Positions 35,026 to 45,835 of a stretch of 64,000 bases of DNA are shown piece by piece (position 1 is the first letter of the stretch; each line of letters opens with the position of its first letter). The notes below the pieces were generated by a model, which saw nothing but the letters and a program-made list of their open reading frames with translations, ran no database searches and was not told the DNA's origin. This DNA is from Corbicula japonica (taxonomy: Eukaryota; Mollusca; Bivalvia; Venerida; Cyrenidae). The stretch spans positions 310,001 to 374,000 of the forward strand of contig JAZAYU010000086.1 in NCBI GenBank assembly GCA_038501625.1, written 5' to 3'. The position numbers and the translations under genes are program-made.

Positions 35026-35309
35026 GCGGTTTACCGTTGGCTATAGAAATGGAGATCCGAAATCACAGACCTTTCAGCAGGTGCGCTCAAATGAAAAAGT
35101 CGAAGTACAGCTTCCGGTAGACGTCAGAAAAGAGTTCCAAAAGCAATCATAGAAAATCAGTTGTTAACGATCATTTAAATTGATTGCTTTTAAAGAATAA
35201 TCAATAAAACGCTTACTCAATGAAAGCAACAAAGGCGTACTGAAATTATCGATATATATGATCAAATAAACTGCGTATGTGTAAGACAATCACAATTACG
35301 TCAAATGGC

Positions 35310-35548
35310 GGGTGAATAGAATCACCGAAAACGACCATAATACCGACTAAGACTGAAAACAACCGAAAACACAGAAAATGACCGAAAAGTGAACCAAAAA
35401 ACATTATTGTTGTACAAAATACCACTTTTAAAATAAATGCCAATGTATAATTTATGTATAAATTCAATTTTTAATCACATTCGGTCCCTTTTTCGGTGTG
35501 ATTCGGTCTTTTTTGGTTATTCGGTTGTTTTCGGGGATTCTATGCACC
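35310..35548. mobile_element. 239-bp MITE with 10-bp target duplication
   Basis: The element is bounded by GGTGAATAGAATCACCGAAA and, inverted, GGTGCATAGAATCCCCGAAA. The flanks are identical: GTCAAATGGC at 35300-35309 and 35549-35558. The repeated ACCGAAAA phrase runs through both halves. A 9-11 bp duplication is typical of Mutator-like elements; that assignment is inference. Confidence 0.8.
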
Positions 35549-35825
35549 GTCAAATGGCAATATTCTCATATTCTGAACGCGTTCAACGCATATTCTGAAC
35601 GCAGACACGGTGCAAAAAAGTATTTTAGTATTTTGAGGGGTGTATTTTTGCTTTATTCAAAATATATAACGTGTCGATAGTTTTACGTTTTGTTACGTAA
35701 CACGTACGGGGTTTAGCCCAAACTACACACAACTCCAGTGATCTCCCTTCGATTGTGTTTACCTAAAACATTGAACATAATTTTTCGAAGATTTTGTTTC
35801 AACAAATAGAGCGCCCTATAGGCTG

Positions 35826-36275
35826 TCTAGCTAATGTTTTGTGCGAATTTTAATTGTGAAAATCATGAACATGATGCCAAATGTGTTTTTACGAATAAAC
35901 ATGGGAGATAGTACGCGAAATCCTGGAAGGATTACAAATAAACACAGACATCGACAAAAAATTTTATTACAGACACTGTGTAATTTCCGGAAGAGTTTTG
36001 AAACTGCTTCAACTGTATCCCAAAAATTGCATGTGTGCAGTCATTGTATGCATAAATGTGCAATCAACTTTACTTTAAAAGTTTGGCATATTTTGCATTT
36101 GATGATTTGTATAAACCAGCTGCATGAACAGATGAACACATATCTGATTATTGTTTACATTTTCTGGTGAGGATGTAAAGATAGACACTTCGACCACAAG
36201 CACTTTGGAAATCAAAGTTCTGTATCACAACGGCAGTTACACCACCCAGGTTTACAGGTCTCTACAAGGTAAAAA
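35826..36275 (+). other. Possible exon fragments, unrecognised
   Basis: A short frame near 35835 (MFCANFNCENHEHDAKC) and a stretch ending at an exon-like CTACAAG/GTAAAAAG junction near 36270 (EIKVLYHNGSYTTQVYRSLQ) look more protein-like than their surroundings. I recognise no family, and the frames do not join simply. It may be remains of a transposon gene. Confidence 0.2.
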
Positions 36276-36299
36276 GTTGTATTTGTTTGTATTAAGAAG

Positions 36300-37410
36300 C
36301 GTAAGATACACTCCTTGAATGTTGGGGAATTAACTCAAGAAGATGTTTTGTAAAAGTTCCACTGCTTTATTTGTATATGAATTTCATACACAATAACACA
36401 TAAGTCAAATACACTGGAAGTCCAAGTGATTCAAGTTCAACAGATCTTATACAATAGTTTGGTAGATCCAAATTTGATAAGATAATTAATAATGTCGGTT
36501 GGCAATATCCACACTTTAAATTAAATGTCAAGTTGGAAAATCCAATCTTATAAAAGTAAAGTCTGCTGGAAGGTCCAGTAGATGCTTATTGTTTAGAAGG
36601 TAAATCCATTCTAATTAATACTTTGAAATTAACTTCTAACAACAACTTTGATAAGGCGGGGCTTAAGGCCAATGTTATCTAATTTGCATAAAGAATCCTG
36701 CATTAATTTCTGCCTATTTCATGATTTGCAGTGACAGGTAATCAATATGTAAGATAAACCATTTTAGCACCTTAATGATAATAATCTTTAACAAAGTTAT
36801 ATAACATTAATTGCTATGGAAACACAGTAAGGTTTCATATAGACATAACAATTAGTTGTCAAAAAGTTTTGACATCTACAACTTAATAGTCCAGTCTTCT
36901 TAATCACAAAGAGACAAAGATATTTCTAGCTGGTCAAGCCATAAAGATTATGATTAGATATACAGATAAAACTATTAAGGTGTCCTGTGCTTGTTGTGGC
37001 ATTTACAATCATCATACCACATTGATTAAATTAACAAAGTGTCAAAGAGCTTGCCAGATCATAAAGATGATAATAAGTTGTTTTCTATCAAACTTTAAGT
37101 AAAATAACTGAAATGCAAAAGTATAAAATACAGGGTTTTCCCTAGGATTTTTTATTTGGGGGACACGATGTCCCTTTTGTTCGTATTTTAAGGGACATAT
37201 TCAAGATTTTGGGGGACATTTTCAATACTGTTGATAATACTTAAATGTAAGTGAACATGATATTGAATAAAACATAGTGAAAACAAAAAATGTTTATATT
37301 TTATTGTTTTAAACACTAAAACATTAAATGAAACAATTCAAACAATTCAAACAATTCAAAGCCATACTTCTCCCTTTCAAAAGCTATACTAAAACCTGGA
37401 CAATTGAATA
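36300..37410. other. Intergenic, possible 3' flank of the hAT gene
   Basis: AT-rich. CAGGGTTTTCCCTAGGATTT near 37133 resembles a hAT terminus and could be the end of the element that brought the neighbouring gene; no matching opposite end was found. Two motifs GGGGGACA follow. Confidence 0.35.
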
Positions 37411-37414
37411 ATAA

Positions 37415-37494
37415 ATCATGATACAGGCAAACCAGGCCGATACATGCCTGTGGTATCATGATACAGGCAAACCAGGCTGATACATGCCTGTGGT
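37415..37494. repeat. 40-bp unit in two tandem copies
   Basis: Two copies of ATCATGATACAGGCAAACCA... differ by one base and end directly next to the stop codon of the hAT-like gene. Each contains the inverted pair ACAGGCA/TGCCTGT. Confidence 0.9.
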
Positions 37495-37495
37495 A

Positions 37496-40187
37496 CTACT
37501 TTCTACGCTCTTTCATGTTTCCAAAAGCCCTACAGACTCCAAGGAAGTCCATGTCTTGTAGCCTAGGCCCAACAAGACGAAGCATCAACATTCTATCAAG
37601 ACGCTCAGGATTTAATCTGTTCCTGACTTTAGACTTCAACACATTTTGGTGTGAAAAACCTCTTTCACATGGTGCACTAGACACAGGGATGATTGCACCT
37701 ATGGTTGCCAACTTTACCAGATCCTCATACACATGACTATAATCTGCAAGCAATACTGCTACAAACTGCTCAAAATTATATATCAATCGAAAGGATTGTG
37801 CCAAGTGTTTAAACTGTAAAAATGTTGCAATGCACCGATCTTTGTTAACTACAGTAGAGAAATGATTACATAGAGTTTCTAGGTGTTCATTGCCATAATC
37901 CCTTAAAGCAGCTTTGTTTTCTGGGTACCTTTTAGGATTTAGTATATTGTCAAAAGATTCCAGAATATCGAGTTCATCTCTTGGAAATCTAGAATTTAAA
38001 TTCTCAACTAAATTGTCAATGAATTTAGACCTCACACTTTCAAATCTCCTTCTAAGATTTTGATTGTCCTGTATTTGAACATTCATATAGGTAGATGTAG
38101 CATCACCTTGGGCACCTGGTTGCCCAAGCTCTCTAAGAACAGTATCAACAGTATCAGATCCCTGTCTCATACCCTGCAATGTTGTTATAGTTGTATTAAC
38201 ATTTGTCCTAATAGAACCTATATTTACACTGTCTTTCTGAAAGGTAAGACTTAGAATACCAATGTTTGTCAGGATGTCTACCAACAAAGCTGTAATCAAT
38301 ATGAATAATGATGTTGACAAAAAAAGCCATATTCCCTTGGCTTTTCCAGTACTGTCCTTGTCATCCTCCAGCGAGAGAATAATCGAATCATAAAACTTGT
38401 AAATCATTCGCACTGCAGCCTCAACAGATAACCATCGGACAGATGTGCCTTCTGGAATCTGCCTAACCTCACCATGAAGCAATGACTGAAGTTCTCGGAG
38501 CTTATCATAACGTGGCTGAAATAAAATAAAATTAAGTTATTTACAAAAACTAAAATATATTTTTTTCTGTAAATTATCATTTGTTTATTTTATTAATATT
38601 AGTGAGTTATTAATTTATATTGTGTTTTACAGGATATTGCATTTACGATATTTTTTTACATTACTGTGATATTTGTCTGTGATACAAGATCTTTTTTTCA
38701 GTTTGAATGACACCTTAGTGACACCTAGGTAACTGTGATATCATACAACAGTTTAATGATATTTTATTTAATTTTACGTGTAAAATAAAGTAATATTTTT
38801 TCTAAGAATATTGTTTATATTAATTATTTAATTTTGCTATTATGTTAACGCATATCAAACATTATTTAACATTAGAACGTCTCACCTGTGAGTCAGCATA
38901 AAAGTCATGAAGTAGCTTGATGTATCTCTTATAATCCTCAAGATAATCAACTCCCCTACTCGCCTGTGAAGCTGCCAGATTCAATCTGTGTGCAATGCAG
39001 TGAACCTAAAATTGGAAAAAAAATATTTTTAACTCATTTGAAATAATGTAAATAATTAATTTCTTAAACTTGCACATGAATGCGACATATCATTTAAAAA
39101 AAGGTTTCATTAGCTCCCTTGCTAATTAAAAAGTACAGTACCACAGGGAATAAAGTAAAGCCTGGTAGTTAAGCATTGTTATTGGATACCTTTGTTTGTT
39201 GTCTGTTAAAAATATGCTTCGTCTTTATAATTTATTTTAACTTATATTTTAAAAAATTATCATTAAGATAGCAATCGTGACATTCCATCATTTACAGATA
39301 TGTCGGAGGGAAAATTTTTGCAATAAATTTTGAATTAAATTTGATACCTATTTTTATTTTTTAGTAGTTACCTGCACAAGCTCTGGGTTTTCTCTTTTAA
39401 GCTTAGCACCCAAACCATTATGCCTTCCTACCATCACGGCAGCTCCATCAGTTCCAAGGCCCATCAATTTTGAGTAGTTGTTATTTTCAATGATATGTTT
39501 CTCCGTGAGAAAGCCACACAGTGCAGTTTTTATCCCTTCTGCTGAACAGTCAGTAACTCTTCTGTTACCAAGATAGGACACACAGACTTTATTCTGTTTA
39601 ACATATTGTACATACACAACAAGTTTTTTTTCAACCGAAATGTCACAAGTTTCATCTAACATTAAGCCAATGTATGGACTAGCCTTTATGTCCTCGATCA
39701 AGTTGGACTGAACCTGTTCATACAGACACATTTCCATCTCACATACAACCTCTGGTTTAGAATAGAAGTCATCAGCATGTGGACACCCATTTTCCTTTTG
39801 CAGTTCCATAATGTCTACAAAATTATCTGCAGCTATACCGCATTTACACATCATGTACACTGTGCGTAACTGGGCAATATGACGTTTACTTTTAAGAGAC
39901 TCAGACTCTGATTTTTGTTCAATAACTTTTGCATTTTTCACAGCTTTCTTAAAGTGCTTTTGCAAATTTAAACTCTTAGTTGCTTCAATATGTTTTTTAG
40001 ACTTTTCATGTCTGTCGAGGGTCGTTGTCCGATAATTCGTGCAGCCCGCTGTAAAGGTGTTTTCAAGTTTCATCTGGCAACAGGTATTGCATTTCATGAC
40101 GCGTTTATCCCGATCAAATGTCAGCCACTCGTATTTATTCAACCAAGACAAGCAAAAATGATGCGTTGAAACTTTTTTCGGCTCCAT
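37496..40187 (-). CDS. hAT-transposase-like protein (ZNF862/KIAA1586-like), three exons, 651 aa
   Basis: The exons on the minus strand are 40187-39372, 39005-38886 and 38515-37496, all joined in phase 0 with GT-AG introns. No internal stop is present. The N-terminus carries a TTF-type zinc-finger-like region (CNTCCQMKL near residue 35, then H...H), followed by a DUF4371/RNase-H-like core (YIGLMLDETCDISVEKKLVV, LMGLGTDGAAVMVGRHNGLG). The middle exon supplies VHCIAHRLNLAASQASRGVD. The last exon ends with the hAT dimerisation region (SSAPCERGFSHQNVLKSKVR, LDRMLMLRLVGP). I infer either a recently active or a domesticated hAT transposase. The ATG context is AAAATGG. Intact length and clean splicing contrast with the other transposon genes in this window. 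Confidence 0.85.
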
Positions 40188-40295
40188 TTTATTACTGACC
40201 TTGAAATGTGCTGAATCACACCGTTAGACTGTGTTTTCTACCGTACCGTAGATTGATTTCTAGAATAAAAAGCGAAAGCCAGTCCAAAATCTTGT

Positions 40296-40315
40296 AGACG
40301 CTTATATAAGCGTCT
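40296..40315. promoter_or_regulatory. Perfect 20-bp palindrome upstream of the hAT-like gene
   Basis: AGACGCTTATATAAGCGTCT is self-complementary, centred on TATATA, about 110 bp before the start codon of the minus-strand gene. It could act as a TATA-containing promoter or a transposase/regulator site. No direct evidence beyond position and symmetry. Confidence 0.4.
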
Positions 40316-40882
40316 TGCGGTTTACCCTAATGAAAAATAACTACCAGAAAGAAATTACCGGAAAGGGCTTTTTTGCGCGACATCGCTACCGCGCTGGCAT
40401 ACATTTTTGGGGACAGGACTGCCAAAACTCGCGTAATCCCGCGCTTTTTTAGCGTTAAGGAAATTTGCAGCATAATATTTGCAAGAAAAGTTGAAATTAC
40501 CTTCCTAAGTTTCAATGATATACAGACGATATGGCCAGGTGATTTGGCCCAGATTAATGAACTAAACAGATAGGACATGCAGACTTAGACTATAAGGCCT
40601 GCAGTCAGAGACAAACGGCTAAGCTTTAAACTTCCCAGATATATTTAGCAGGTCCCAGATATGAAATAAAATAATGCAGTATCTTTAATTTTGGGAAAGC
40701 GTTTGTTGCTCAAAAATTGTTGAAATTTATTTGATTTATCAATACGACCACATAGGGAAACCGGTATTTTTAATTTTTAAATTACCTAGTTTTCGCTATG
40801 TAACAATCTCAGTGACAAGACAAATTTCTGACAATCAGTTTGAATAAACTTGCAGATTAACCACTGACTTAATTTCCCACCT

Positions 40883-41235
40883 CAGGGGTTTCAATTATCA
40901 ATAGATATGTATGCAGATTCTTGCATTTTGATGTAAGCAAATAATTTTTTTCCACATTTGACCCCACCTTATTCTGAGCTTGGGATCATTTTGATGCATT
41001 AGAATCTAGGAAACATGGTCAAATACAATGTATTGTGTCTATTGCATTTTAATTATGAAGTTAATACTTATTTGACCACTAGACATATAGTTAGATGAAG
41101 TAAAAGCACTTTTATAAGTAGTTTTAGTTCAATCAACACAAGATATGACTAGAAACTATTTGATTATGACCCCTTAAAAATCTCAACAGGGGTCAAACAA
41201 CCCCTGGTTTTCAAAAGCTATTGAAATCCCTGCTT
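40883..41235. mobile_element. hAT-like MITE, copy 2
   Basis: CAGGGGTTTCAATTATCAAT starts it and TATTGAAATCCCTG ends it. The inside shares TTATTCTGAGCTTGGGATCA and CCCCTGGTTTTCAAAAGCTA with the copy at 7.3-7.65 kb. No target duplication seen. Confidence 0.7.
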
Positions 41236-41454
41236 AAAAGACTCTTTTAACAAGCAAAGAACAGTCGCCGGCTCATTGGTTGTGATAAATTTGTGAAGAA
41301 AAAAACATATTTAAAAGAAAATATAATTCTAACCAGGGGTTCCTCTATGTGCTAAATCTGAGCTGTTATTTTCACCTCATTTTAGTGGATTCGCAATCAT
41401 CCAAAAGTAAAGGGTTAAAATGCAGTATACATGTGCACAATATAAATCACTATT

Positions 41455-41575
41455 ATTGCAAAAATCGACCACTTTTTTAAATTCTCCAACATCAAAATGA
41501 CCCCAAACTCAAAATTTAAATAAGCTTGCATCAAAATGCAAGAATCTGCATCTAGTGTCCCTGAATTATATCTTC
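41455..41575. mobile_element. hAT-like MITE, partial copy 3
   Basis: ATCAAAATGACCCCAAACTC and GCATCAAAATGCAAGAATCT match, inverted, one half of the MITE at 40883-41235. Confidence 0.6.
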
Positions 41576-41789
41576 TAATAAAATAATTTTTGAGTTAAAT
41601 AGCATAGAAGTGTTAATATTTCTGACTAGCAATATATTATCTGCATTAACTTAGTCAGTAACTGAAATAGCTTTATGAAGTAGAGTAATTTCTGTAATAG
41701 ATTTTAGTTGAAGATGATAGTATTCATTAAGAAAGATTGGTCATGTCATTCGTAGGGGCATAACTTAAAATGATTGATATAGAGCCCCT

Positions 41790-41965
41790 TTCTGTCATAT
41801 ATATGCCTTTTAGTGCATGTGCATCTAGTGTAGATCCAGATTAGACTAAATATTTGTGCCATCTGATCAGGACCTACACTGGTCACATCTTAATTGTTCA
41901 GAAATAACCTTATGAATCTAAAATTGAACAGTGCAGATCCTGATCAAACAGCATATAGATGCAGG
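41790..41965. repeat. Dispersed repeat shared with 6270-6450
   Basis: GCAGATCCTGATCAAACAGC near 41935 and TCAGGACCTACACTGGTCAC near 41867 are variants of a repeat type I associate with bivalve genomes. Confidence 0.45.
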
Positions 41966-42264
41966 GTGATCTAATTCTACAATTCCCATGCAATAAACTT
42001 AAGGTGCATATTATATGGAGTTAAGGGTTAAAGTTAGAAATGGATTTTCTGTGCAAAACACAAGTATTACATGTTTTATGTCTACTTTTTCTATGTAAGT
42101 AGACATAAATTACTATGCATAAATCAGTATAAAGGGGCCTACATGGATACAGCTTTTATTCCATATGTGACAAGGTTATACCATATCAACTTGCATATCA
42201 GTGGAGGCTGGTCAGAGTCTGTTCATGTTTAGATCTTTTAGATACATGTACTTTCTGATCAAGC

Positions 42265-42600
42265 AGGGATTTCAGTTGCTTTTGAAAACCAGGGGTCATT
42301 TGACCCCTGTTGAGAATTTTCAATGCATCAAAACCAGATCTTCACAAGTCATATCTTGTATTAAGTGATACTTACACATGTATTACTTATAATTAATTTG
42401 CAAGAGTTAAGTAAGTGTTAACTTCATATTAAAATGCAATTTCCTCAATACTTATCCTCATTCTTGCCACTTTTTAAAAGTTTTTGTGCATCAAAATGAC
42501 CCCAAGCTCAAAATTAGGTGGGGTCAAAAGTGGAAAAAAATTAAATTTGTTTGAATTAAGATGCAATTAATCTGCATCAATTGAAATCACTTGATCAAGA
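42265..42600. mobile_element. hAT-like MITE, copy 4 (inverted)
   Basis: It starts CAGGGATTTCAGTTGCTTTT and ends near CATCAATTGAAATCACTTG. It is in opposite orientation to copies 1 and 2 and shares GACCCCAAGCTCAAAATTAG. The last CCCTG is mutated. Confidence 0.65.
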
Positions 42601-43068
42601 TTCAAAGTGTGTGGATTCAGATCAGATAGATGTCTCACATGCATCAAACAAGTCTAAATAGAGTTGACAGATAACAGTGGGGGAAAGAGTGTCTGTTAAG
42701 GGCTGTGCTAATGAAATGAATATAAAGAGCCCCTTTATCTGATTTATTAGGTTGGACACTTCATTAAAATATTATTATATTTACATAATGCTGACTCCCT
42801 GTGACACATTTTTATACATAAAACCAAGATCAAATAGCCTTTCACAGAGTCCCTGTGTAATTACTTTGAAAGTGGAAATAATAAAGAGAAATACAAAGAA
42901 AAGAAATAAGTTATAATAATATAAGAAATAAATATAATTTTGCCAACCCAACAATTTTCATACTTTAATTGACACACAACATTTGCTGTGCCTCTTTCAT
43001 TTACTAAATGAAATTTATAAGGCATTGGCATTGCCCTAAGTTGTGATGTATTGCTATAAAGCATGAAT

Positions 43069-43144
43069 CGTCATCTTAGTGCAATAACGGTATATCTCCT
43101 TCTTATTTCAATGGTACTTATACCGTTATTGCACTAAGGTGACG
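43069..43144. repeat. Short hairpin MITE
   Basis: Arms of about 26 bp (TTAGTGCAATAACGGTATA and TATACCGTTATTGCACTAA) with two or so mismatches enclose a 24-bp loop. GAAT flanks both sides, a possible short target duplication. Confidence 0.75.
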
Positions 43145-43407
43145 GAATATAATATTATATTACCATAAATTTAATCAAGTTCAACTACTGTTAAGCATCC
43201 TGACATGCACTCCACTGTTTGGAATGAATCAAAATTGGTACTTGTGTAACTAGTTGCATTACAACCATGGCTAGGCATTCTAGACAGTGATGCATTTTGA
43301 TCCTGATATTGCTTGATCAAAGTTAGCCTGTAATATTTTTGTATTGGTCCTGTTCAATTGCTTTTAATGTTCTTTTTTCATTTATTTCAGTTCTCCTAAA
43401 ATTACTT

Positions 43408-43805
43408 TTTAGCTCATCTGTCAAATAGTGACAGGGTGTACTTTTGTAATCACCCTTTGTCCTGCGTCCATTCACAATTGTTGTCAGCACTCTAGCTGCT
43501 TAATTTTTATCCGATCTTCTTCAAACTTGGTCAGAATGTTTATCTCAATGATATCTAGGTCGGATAAAAAAACTGGGTCATGTGACCTAGAAAACTAGGT
43601 CACTAGGTGAAATTATAGAAAAACCTTGTCTGCAGTCTAGAGGTCTTAATTTTGGTCCGATCTTCTTCAAGCTTAGTCAGAATGTTTATCTCAATGATAT
43701 CTAGGTCAATTTTGAAACTGGGTCATGTGACCTTGAAAACTAGGTCACTAGGTCAAGTTATAATAAAAGCTTTTCTGCACTCTAGTGGTCTTAATTTTGG
43801 TCTGA
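43408..43805 (+). repeat. High-copy mollusc repeat with roughly 165-bp tandem units
   Basis: It begins TTAGCTCATCTGTCAAATAG. Two and a half units of about 165 bp follow, each with CCGATCTTCTTCAA, CAGAATGTTTATCTCAATGA, AACTGGGTCATGTGACCT and AACTAGGTCACTAGGT. The frame at 43652-43834 is repeat-derived. Confidence 0.8.
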
Positions 43806-44354
43806 TATTCACTTCCATAACCATAAGATCTTAGTTCCTTTCTTTAAATTGCCGTATTGCATTATGGATTCCGGAGTTAAGTGCCATAAATAAACTATTT
43901 AGACTGTCTGCACAAAAGCAGCTTCATTTTGGATTTGAATTTAATCAGACTTGTACAATAATTGAGTTACTATAAGATCTTGGTTCCTTTCTTGAACCGG
44001 CTAGATTCCATAAGGGATTCCAGAGTGATAGCCATTGAAGAGCCAAAGAAAGCTATTATGGCAATTCCATTTGCATCCACTGACTCTTGAGCAGTTGTTT
44101 ACAGGTGAGCGACCTAGGGTCCTATGGACCATCTTGTTAAATATTTGACCAGTTTCATTATGAGTGGTTTTTGCATTTTTGCAAGCATGTGGCATGTCTT
44201 CCATAGGAGTGTCTTCATTCTGTAAAGATATTATATATTTACAATGGCTGGAATAAAACTGGAAGTCCTGTTACATTGCACATTATGGGGTTGTTTTATT
44301 TTGATTATGTTTACGCACCGCTGGCTTCCAGCACTTTCAGTGCTTTGATTGATT

Positions 44355-44487
44355 ATTGTTAGTGGTGTCTTTTTTTAAACTGATCATTTTATTAACCATG
44401 CTCTCTCCCTCTCTCTTTTTCTTGACTGTGTGGGGAGGGTATTTTTCTGAATGTGGCGATTCCTGATATGCATATTTCACCTTTAGA
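44355..44487 (+). repeat. Dispersed repeat family 2 / SINE tail
   Basis: TTGTTAGTGGTGTCTTTTTT to CCTGATATGCATATTTCACC matches the tail of the SINE at 31331-31475 nearly base for base. Confidence 0.75.
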
Positions 44488-44544
44488 TATAAAAGGAATT
44501 ACCAGGAAACATGTATTATTGAAGCAGTGTAGTATTGCATTATA

Positions 44545-45203
44545 TGGAAGCATATTTGTGCCACAACTTAACCACATAAAACAACGTGAAAATAATGGAG
44601 GTTTTCGCAAAAAATAGTGTTTTTTTCGCGAAAACATTCATATTTTCACGATTAAAAAAAAGTTATGTTAACACGAATTTATTTCTGTAAGTGCTCCAAA
44701 CTGCCACAACATAAAGATAAAGTTTTCATGTAAATAATGGAGGATTTCACGAAAACACGTAACTTTTCACGAAACCTTAAAAAATTCACGAAAGATATTT
44801 TTGCATGAAAATAATGGAAGATTTCACAAAAACAGATAACTTTTCATGAAATCGTAACAATTTCACGAAAGATGCTAGTTATCTAAAAATTATGGAAGCA
44901 TATTTGTGCCACAACTTAACCACATAAAATAACGTGAAAATTATGGATGTTTTCGCGAAAAAAAGTTATCTGTTTTCGAGAAAAAAAATCTGTTTTCGTG
45001 AAATCCTCCATTATTTTCATGGATACTTAGTATATTTATGTTGAGGCAGTTAAGAGCATTATCAGGAATAAATTCGTGTTAATTTCTTTCGTGTGTAATT
45101 TATCTGTTTTCGCGAAAAAAAACAACTTTTTTTGCGAAATCCTCCATTTTTTGAATTTTTTTTCACGTTAATATGGTTAAGTTGTGGCGCAAACATGCTT
45201 CCA
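44545..45203. mobile_element. 659-bp palindromic MITE with nested second copy
   Basis: The ends are TGGAAGCATATTTGTGCCAC and its inverted counterpart GTGGCGCAAACATGCTTCCA, flanked by TA on both sides. A second copy of the left end begins at about 44889. The interior is an alternating series of TTTTCGCGAAAA and AATAATGGAGGATTTCAC phrases in both orientations. No coding capacity. The TA flank suggests Tc1/mariner-type mobilisation. Confidence 0.75.
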
Positions 45204-45283
45204 TAGCATTAGTTATTGAAGCAAAAATATTTTCAAGCTTCAACCGTATTTACGCATAACTTAAAACTAGTTATCTTTTTTAG

Positions 45284-45835
45284 ATGAAACTCTACGTGTT
45301 ATTGATGTTATTGGCAAAGTTTCTATGTGTGGATTTAAAGCCGTTTGATAATGTGAAAAGACAAATATTTGGTAATGTTTATTTACCGTTGCTACGTAGT
45401 CATAGTTACTGATTCAATTTGTTCGTCAATGTTTATTACACTTTAAAATTGACATTCAGTATGAAGGACTGGGTATATTGTTTCCAATACGCAAGCATAA
45501 TGTATTCATTCTAATCGTTTTGTCGTTTACTATCGCTCTAACAGTCGTACTTGTTTTCAGTGTAACAATATGATAGCATTATACTTGAAAATTTAATTAT
45601 TCAAATCCAAAGCTTGATCTATAATTTAGAATTACTTATGTTTAAGCCCTTTGTTACAGCTACGACGCAGTGTTTGGAGGGAGACATCTGCGATCATAAT
45701 GGCAAAATTTGTGGTATTGGGTTCGGCGACTTGTATATCTGCTGCCCGGGATGCAAACTAACGACCATTCTTCAGGATGACAATGGTGGAATCCATTGCT
45801 ATTGCAATAGCACAATACCAGTGTTTTTAGGATAA
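45284..45835 (+). CDS. Cysteine-rich secreted peptide D (two coding exons, 87 aa)
   Basis: Coding exons are 45284-45371 and 45660-45835 with a phase-1 GT-AG intron of 288 bp. Exon 1 encodes a signal peptide (MKLYVLLMLLAKFLCV) and a pro-region DLKPFDNVKRQIF whose KR could be a processing site. Exon 2 encodes eight cysteines, C-x5-C-x6-C-x9-CC-x2-C-x14-C-x-C (CLEGDICDHN, LYICCPGCKL, HCYC), with a longer tail NSTIPVFLG. The ATG directly follows TATCTTTTTTAG, as in genes B, C and E. It belongs with E to a second subfamily sharing the CC-P-G-C core with A-C but with a different signal/pro-region. Its intron lacks the acceptor array. AATAAA near 45890 may be its polyadenylation signal. Function unknown. 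Confidence 0.85.
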
